From DATHTS01 sp041940425 (GTDB taxonomy: Bacteria; Acidobacteriota; Blastocatellia; Pyrinomonadales; Pyrinomonadaceae): a stretch of DNA of 64,000 nt. Of the stretch, positions 59,141 through 64,000 are shown piece after piece. The DNA lies in the NCBI GenBank assembly GCA_041940425.1, contig JBGTSF010000004.1, positions 61,758 through 125,757 on the forward strand, written 5' to 3'. The position numbers and the translations under genes were made by a program. The first letter of the stretch is position 1; each line of letters begins with the position of its first letter. The notes beneath the pieces are model-generated. The model was not told the origin of the DNA. It saw only the letters and a program-made list of their open reading frames with translations, and made no database searches.

Positions 59141-59249
59141 AAACAGCCAGTAATCAGCAATCAGCATTCAGTGTGAATCAGTTTTCTGTTTCAACAATCA
59201 TTCAAGATAGAATAACTGACTGCTGACTGCTGATTGCTGACTGCTGTTT
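59141..59249. repeat. CTGACTG/CAGCAATCAG short inverted repeats
   Basis: AACAGCCAGTAATCAGCAATCAGCATTCAG-type words at 59141-59170 face CTGACTGCTGACTGCTGATT words at 59216-59249. They fill the gap between DUF4385 and the ABC permease; the right arm ends inside the stop region of the permease gene. Confidence 0.8.
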
Positions 59250-60601
59250 CAACTCTGTCTGATCCATTTCCAAACTTCCGGTATCGTCGCGCGTTTGCCA
59301 TACATCAGCATTCCGACGCGGTAAACTCTCGACGCCGTCCAGATCAAACCGGCGATCGCCGCGCAGTTGACCAAAATCGAAAGCGCGATCTGCCAGAACG
59401 GCGGAGTCTCCGAAAGAATTCGGATCGGCATCGTCATCGGCGCGATAAACGGCGCGATCGAAGCCCAGACGGAAAGCGTCGAATTCGGATCGCGGATGAC
59501 GGCAAAGCTGAAATAAAATCCGACGAGCATCAGCATCACCGGCAGAAAAGCGAACTGCCCGCCTTCCTGCACGCTTGTAACCATCGAACCGATCAGCGCG
59601 AAGATCGAAGCGTAGAGAAAAAATCCGAGCAGAAAATAAATCAGGAAATAAATAATGTCCAGAATCGAGATTAACGGCAGTGAAACATCCCAGCCCGCCG
59701 CCAGCATCGAGGGCAAAATAAATGCGACCAGAATCGCCGCCGAAACCACCCAGATGGCAAACTGCGTCAGTCCCGCCAGACCGACGCCGACGAGTTTGCC
59801 CATCATCAGTTCAAACGGTTTGGCGGAGGAAAATAAAATTTCCGCGACCCGCGTTTCTTTTTCTTCAACGACGGTTGACATGATCATCTGCCCGTAGATT
59901 GCCAGATTGAGATAGATCATAAAGGCGATGACGAACCCTGCCAGAAATCCCGTATCTCCTTCGGATTTTTCGCCTGACTCGTCAATTTTCGTGACGCTCC
60001 ATCTGACGCTTTCGCTCAGCTCTTTCAGCTTATCCTCGCTGATGTTCGCATCTGCAAGCCGCTGTGAACGCACGGCGTTATTGAGCGCGTCCTTCAATGT
60101 TTCATTAATGATAATATCGCCGGATTTACGCGAGTAAAATTGAAACGCCGCGTTTTCATCATTGTAATTTTCGGGAATTAGTAGATATGCATCCAGTTCG
60201 CCCGCGCGAATCTTGCCGCCGAGTTCGCGTTCGATCTGCTCGCTCGATTTTTCCGCCGCGCTGTAATCAGCGAAAACAAAACTTTCCTCGAACTGCGCCA
60301 GATCGCGTTTTATTTTTTCTTCCTGCGGCGCGGTCAGATTCTCCATCTTTTCCTTTGCCGCGCGTTCAGCCTTTTCGAGCATTTTTTCCGCCGACAGATT
60401 CGCCTTCAGACGCGGCGCGATCTTTCCCGTTTTATCGGCGACGGCGATTCGCGTCGGTTCGCCTTTGATCGAAAAAATGATCGCCGGAACGACGGCAAAC
60501 ATTCCCGCCAGAAACGGAAAAAGCAGTGTGCCGATCAGAAACGTCCATTTGAGAACGATCTTTTTGTATTCGTGTTTTACGACAGCTAAAAATTTTTGCA
60601 T
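59249..60601 (-). CDS. ABC-2 type permease (NatB-like)
   Basis: This 450-residue membrane subunit has an N-terminal helix, a long extracytoplasmic loop (about residues 45-225, with DKTGKIAPRLKANL and VFADYSAAEK), and five or six C-terminal helices. The motif YGQMIMSTVVEEKETRVAEILFSSAKPFELMMGKL near residue 240 is typical of NatB-type exporters (split here as VVEEKETRVAEILFSS). It pairs with the ATPase gene 3 nt upstream. The substrate (sodium, a lipid or a drug) is not known. Confidence 0.92.
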   Translation of the reverse strand: MQKFLAVVKHEYKKIVLKWTFLIGTLLFPFLAGMFAVVPAIIFSIKGEPTRIAVADKTGKIAPRLKANLSAEKMLEKAERAAKEKMENLTAPQEEKIKRDLAQFEESFVFADYSAAEKSSEQIERELGGKIRAGELDAYLLIPENYNDENAAFQFYSRKSGDIIINETLKDALNNAVRSQRLADANISEDKLKELSESVRWSVTKIDESGEKSEGDTGFLAGFVIAFMIYLNLAIYGQMIMSTVVEEKETRVAEILFSSAKPFELMMGKLVGVGLAGLTQFAIWVVSAAILVAFILPSMLAAGWDVSLPLISILDIIYFLIYFLLGFFLYASIFALIGSMVTSVQEGGQFAFLPVMLMLVGFYFSFAVIRDPNSTLSVWASIAPFIAPMTMPIRILSETPPFWQIALSILVNCAAIAGLIWTASRVYRVGMLMYGKRATIPEVWKWIRQS

Positions 60602-60604
60602 TTT

Positions 60605-61513
60605 CTAACCTCTGACCTGTTCGATAAAAATATCGTTCAGGCTCGGTTCGATCTCTTCAAATCTGGAAATCTTCGCGCCGTTTTCGATCAACGCTTTTAG
60701 CAAATCCTGCGAACTCGCGTTCTCCGCCAACTGGATTTCCTTCACGTCGGCGTGTTCTACGACATTTTCGACGAGCGAACTGTTTTCCAAAACAGAGCCT
60801 GCGCCGGAGGCGCGCAGAGCGATCAGATTTTTCCCGTAGCTTTGCTTTACCTCGCGCAAGCTTCCCGACAGGACTTTCCGCGATTTATTGATAAGCAGAA
60901 TATCTTTGCAGAGACGTTCGGCGGTTGACATCAGATGCGTCGAAAAAATTATCGTTTTATCGGCTGATTTAAATTCGTCAATCACATCCATCATAAATTC
61001 GACGTTCAGCGGATCAAGACCGGAAAACGGCTCGTCGAGGATCAATAGATCGGGATCGTGCAGAACGGTCGAGATGAATTGAATTTTCTGCTGCATACCT
61101 TTTGAAAGATCGGTCGTTTTTTTCAATTTCCACTCCGAAAGCTTCATCCGGTCGAGCCAGAAATCAATCCGCCGGTCGGCTTCGGTTTGCGAAATTCCCT
61201 TGAGCGCGGCGAAATAACGAAGCTGATCGAGGACTTTTATTTTTTTGTAAAGACCGCGTTCTTCGGGCAGATAGCCGATGCGGTTTTGAAGTTTGTTGGA
61301 GACGCGCTCACCGTAAAGCTCGATCCTGCCTTCGTCGGGCGCGGTGATGCCGACGATCATCCGAATCGTCGTCGTTTTGCCCGCGCCGTTCGGTCCCAAA
61401 AAACCGAAAACTCTTCCGGCGCGAACATTAAAACTCAAATTCTCGACCGCCGTAAAATCGCCGAAGCGTTTCGTTACGTTTTCAACCCGTAAAGTCGCCG
61501 TTTGTTCGCTCAT
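60605..61513 (-). CDS. ABC transporter ATP-binding protein (NatA-like)
   Basis: This 302-residue ATPase has Walker A in GPNGAGKTTTIRM, the signature LSKGMQQKIQFI and Walker B LLILDEPFSGLDP. The D/H-loop region is STHLMSTAERL. A C-terminal domain of about 85 residues follows. It forms an ABC-2 exporter with the NatB-like permease, with the two genes 3 nt apart. Confidence 0.95.
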   Translation of the reverse strand: MSEQTATLRVENVTKRFGDFTAVENLSFNVRAGRVFGFLGPNGAGKTTTIRMIVGITAPDEGRIELYGERVSNKLQNRIGYLPEERGLYKKIKVLDQLRYFAALKGISQTEADRRIDFWLDRMKLSEWKLKKTTDLSKGMQQKIQFISTVLHDPDLLILDEPFSGLDPLNVEFMMDVIDEFKSADKTIIFSTHLMSTAERLCKDILLINKSRKVLSGSLREVKQSYGKNLIALRASGAGSVLENSSLVENVVEHADVKEIQLAENASSQDLLKALIENGAKISRFEEIEPSLNDIFIEQVRG

Positions 61514-61609
61514 TTTGTAAATAACTATAGCTAAAACTTTTGTATTTGAAAAACTTGTTATATTTTATCACTTACGAAAACCTATTAACTTTTGAAGGAG
61601 AAAACCAGG

Positions 61610-61965
61610 ATGAACGCGATGAAAATTATTTTTGGGTCGTAACGGGATTGTTCAGTTTAATGATGCTCGGCGCGGCATTTATGTATGTCAGCCAATACGA
61701 ATCAACCAGGGCGATTTTTGAAAGTCTCGGTTATCCGGCATATATAATCATTCCATTGGCGATTGCGAAAATCCTCGGCGCGGCGGCGATTTTGAGTAAT
61801 TATTCAAAAACCCTCAAAGAATGGGCTTATGCCGGATTTTTTTTCAATCTCTTGCTGGCGGCTTCGGCGCATTATTTTTCCGGCGTTCCGAGTCCGCTGA
61901 CGGCGATCGTCGCGCTCGCGCTTCTCATCGTTTCTTATGTCTTGGACAAAAAAGTTCGCGGTTAA
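61610..61965 (+). pseudogene. DoxX-like membrane protein with an apparent frameshift
   Basis: The frame ending at 61965 encodes about 115 residues with four membrane helices (VVTGLFSLMMLGAAFMYV, YIIIPLAIAKILGAAAILS, GFFFNLLLAASAHYF, LTAIVALALLIVSYVLD), as in DoxX-like proteins. The best start is ATG 61610, after AAGGAG at 61595-61600, but it is one base out of frame. It reads MNAMKIIFG then stop. One extra T in the T5 run at 61629-61633 would give MNAMKIIFWVVTGLFSLMM. The alternative start at 61540 would translate leader sequence. It may be a real frameshift, a sequence error, or slippage. Confidence 0.7.
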
Positions 61966-62155
61966 AATAGATTCCTTGCAAGTAGTCGGACGAAATTAAA
62001 AAGTTAATTGAAACCAGAGATATATACATGGATGCCCCCGGATAATTTTTCGATAACCGGAAACACAGGATTTTTCTTTTTTCCTATATTGTGTGTAACT
62101 GTATCTATCTGTTGTTTCATTTTCTGATAAATTTATTTTGTTCAATTTAAAAAAT

Positions 62156-63223
62156 ATGGAAATATTCGTTTACAGAAACGGCGCGGATTCGATCGAAGAA
62201 AACACTTCTGTCAAAAATTTACCCGCGCTTTTAGCCGATAAAGAAACGCTCGTCTGGGTTGATTTCGAAGTCGTCAAACCGGAAGAGATCAGCGAAGCCG
62301 AAAATATTCTTTTGAAAACATTTAAATTTCATTATCTGACGGTCGAAGATTGTCTGGAAACGCGCAATCAGCCGAAAGTCGAATCGTTTCCCGATTATCT
62401 TTATTTCATCGTCCACGGCGTAAAAAACGAAACCAACTCGGCTAACTTTGTAACCAAAGAACTCGACGGCTATCTCGGCGACAATTTCGTCGTTACGTTT
62501 CACAACGAAACTTTCCGCAGTATCGAAAACGTCAAACGCCAGATTCGCGCGACGCCGAACGCCTGCCGGCGCGGCGCGGCGTATCTCCTGCATCAGATTC
62601 TCGACCAACTGGTTGACCTGTATATGCCGGTCGTGGACGATTTTGACGCGGCGATCAACGAACTCGAAGACCGCGTTTTTTTGATGGCGCAGGGCAATAA
62701 TAAAGTTTTGGAAGAAATTATGGATCTGCGCCGCGCGGTCGCCCGTCTGAAAAGAATCTCGACGCGCCAGCTCGATGTTTTATACAGGATTTCGCACGGC
62801 GAATTTCCGCAGATACCGGAAAACGTCCTGCCGTTTTACCGCGACGTTCACGATCACCTTCTGAGGATCACGGATCTTTCGGAAAATTACCGCGATCTCG
62901 TCAACGGCTTATTTGATATACATTTCGCAGTAACCGCGAATAAAACGAACGACGTGATGAAAATTCTGGCGGTTTTTTCCGCGATCATTTTGCCGCTTTC
63001 GCTGATTGCCGGGATTTACGGGATGAATTTCGACAATATGCCCGAACTTCATTCGCCTTACGGTTATTACGCGACGCTCGCACTGATGTTCATAATCGGC
63101 GCGGGTTTATTTATCTATTTCCTGCACAAAGGTTGGATTTTCGACCGCAGAGAGGACGAAAAAGCGGCGGCGGATGATGCAGAAAAACAAAGCGGGATTC
63201 ACACCGATGTTGATACAATTTAA
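62156..63223 (+). CDS. corA: CorA family magnesium transporter
   Basis: Inner-membrane divalent-cation channel of 355 residues from ATG 62156 (an upstream TTG at 62138 is in frame). A large cytoplasmic domain contains FHYLTVEDCLETRNQPKVESF and VLEEIMDLRRAVARLKR. Two C-terminal helices carry the YGMNF motif (SLIAGIYGMNFDNMPE), diagnostic of CorA. The C-terminus is acidic and basic. No M-box or other riboswitch was recognised in the 190 nt before it. Confidence 0.96.
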   Translation: MEIFVYRNGADSIEENTSVKNLPALLADKETLVWVDFEVVKPEEISEAENILLKTFKFHYLTVEDCLETRNQPKVESFPDYLYFIVHGVKNETNSANFVTKELDGYLGDNFVVTFHNETFRSIENVKRQIRATPNACRRGAAYLLHQILDQLVDLYMPVVDDFDAAINELEDRVFLMAQGNNKVLEEIMDLRRAVARLKRISTRQLDVLYRISHGEFPQIPENVLPFYRDVHDHLLRITDLSENYRDLVNGLFDIHFAVTANKTNDVMKILAVFSAIILPLSLIAGIYGMNFDNMPELHSPYGYYATLALMFIIGAGLFIYFLHKGWIFDRREDEKAAADDAEKQSGIHTDVDTI

Positions 63224-63250
63224 AATTTCCTCCCGGAAAATCAGGTTGGA

Positions 63251-63859
63251 TCAAAAGGACATATATAAAGCGTATAACGTCGCCAAACAAACGCCGCCGT
63301 AAACACCCGCGAGAATGTCGTCGGCGCAAACGCCGATTCCGGCAGGCAGATTTTGCAGGGAATTGATCGGATACGGTTTCCAGATATCGAAAAGACGAAA
63401 CAGAAGAAATCCCGCCAAAACAAAAAACCAATGAACACCGAACGGGATAAAAAGAAAAACGATGATCTGACCGATCACCTCGTCCACGACCGCTTCGGGC
63501 GGGTCTTTGTGTTTGAAAAGTTTTGTCGCGCGGCTCGCCGCCCAGATTCCGAGCAGACAAAAAAGGAGAAAAATTATTAAATTCACCGCGTGAATCCAGG
63601 CCTGTATCTGTTCGAGCCGCCAGCCGTTTTTCAAAAGTTCAATGCCGACCGACGCTTCCGCCCAGGCGCACAAGAGATAGATGACCACTCCGACCATCGA
63701 ACCCCACGTGCCGGGGGCGACGGGCAAGTAGCCGACTCCGCAGGTCGTTACCGCCAAAGAAAAATAATCGGGAAAAGTTTTTTTTCTGCTTTTTTCTCTC
63801 GCCAGTTCCCTTTTCTCGATCGCCGCCGAAGTATGTATTAATTCATCGTAATTTGACAT
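63251..63859 (-). CDS. pgpA: Phosphatidylglycerophosphatase A-like
   Basis: Membrane phosphatase of 202 residues in phosphatidylglycerol synthesis. From ATG 63859 it has a basic stretch of about 40 residues, then FSLAVTTCGVGYLPVAPGTWGSMVG (the PgpA N-terminal motif), DEVIGQIIVF with the catalytic acids, and about four helices. The ATG at 63859 is preferred to one at 63931, which lacks a ribosome-binding site. PgpA proteins are usually about 165 residues, so the N-terminal extension is the only unusual point. Confidence 0.92.
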   Translation of the reverse strand: MSNYDELIHTSAAIEKRELAREKSRKKTFPDYFSLAVTTCGVGYLPVAPGTWGSMVGVVIYLLCAWAEASVGIELLKNGWRLEQIQAWIHAVNLIIFLLFCLLGIWAASRATKLFKHKDPPEAVVDEVIGQIIVFLFIPFGVHWFFVLAGFLLFRLFDIWKPYPINSLQNLPAGIGVCADDILAGVYGGVCLATLYALYMSF

Positions 63860-64000
63860 TGAAAATTCCGTTTCTAATGTATCACGACAGCCCTCAAAAT
63901 GCCTCGGTTGCGTTAATAATTTCATACACATATCGGGCTGAAAAAGGTAATGTCCTAATAGTGTGTTACAAAGGTGAATTCAAAAATCAGTTCCGTAGGA

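Noticed and set aside
61966..62155. Magnesium riboswitch before corA
   Set aside because: No M-box-like conserved pairing could be drawn; only a short CCGG-flanked element near 62036-62063 was seen.
1..64000. tRNA, rRNA or tmRNA genes
   Set aside because: No T-arm GTTCRANNC with matching acceptor stem, and no rRNA signature, was found by eye on either strand. A covariance search would be decisive.

Overview
The window looks like a chromosomal segment of an Acidobacteriota bacterium, probably class Blastocatellia (Pyrinomonadaceae-like). This is inferred from moderate GC, many secreted or lipoprotein genes of families common in that group, and a Planctomycete/Verrucomicrobia-style microcompartment locus. 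No rRNA or tRNA gene, phage, transposase or CRISPR array was recognised.

Layout. 1-7.9 kb: a minus-strand division and cell-wall (dcw) operon, rsmH-ftsL-ftsI-murF-mraY-murD, with murD cut by the window edge. murE is absent from its usual place and mraZ is absent upstream. 7.9-11.2 kb: a ZIP transporter, a TPM-domain protein, a nucleotidyltransferase-like protein and a LemA lipoprotein. 11.2-15.5 kb (minus): a compact bacterial microcompartment (BMC) locus with a class II aldolase, an Uma2-type protein, one BMC-H, three BMC-P and a small Cys-rich protein. It lies downstream of the redox repressor gene rex, which has a Rex-operator-like palindrome in front of it. 15.6-26.9 kb: ruvAB, a hydrolase, a glycosyltransferase, a pectate-lyase-like protein, mfd, a SurA-type foldase and an S4 protein. 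27-41.6 kb: mostly secreted or lipoprotein genes, two tandem amidohydrolases, an HTH-dusB pair and an ECF sigma/anti-sigma pair. 41.7-50.4 kb: purH, an M61-like peptidase/SH3/Smr operon and two sugar-nucleotide SDR enzymes (one UDP-xylose synthase-like). 50.5-55.2 kb: a sigma-54 activator, two small divergent stress-type membrane proteins with sigma-54-like promoters, and a hybrid histidine kinase. 55.3-64 kb: a VWA lipoprotein, CYTH, DUF4385, a NatAB-type ABC exporter, a frameshifted DoxX-like gene, CorA and PgpA.

Three signals go beyond gene content. (1) Short tandem repeats with a period of about 7 nt, usually arranged as inverted pairs, occur in many gaps. They also sit in frame inside mfd, a membrane-protein gene and the small BMC-locus gene. 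(2) Two arrays of diverged units with a 21-nt period occur at 34.5 and 57.8 kb; the second ends in a perfect hairpin. (3) Every gap between the BMC shell genes holds its own inverted repeat, and only the BMC-H gene has a clear Shine-Dalgarno sequence. This suggests post-transcriptional setting of shell-protein ratios. All functional statements rest on reading motifs by eye; no database search was run.
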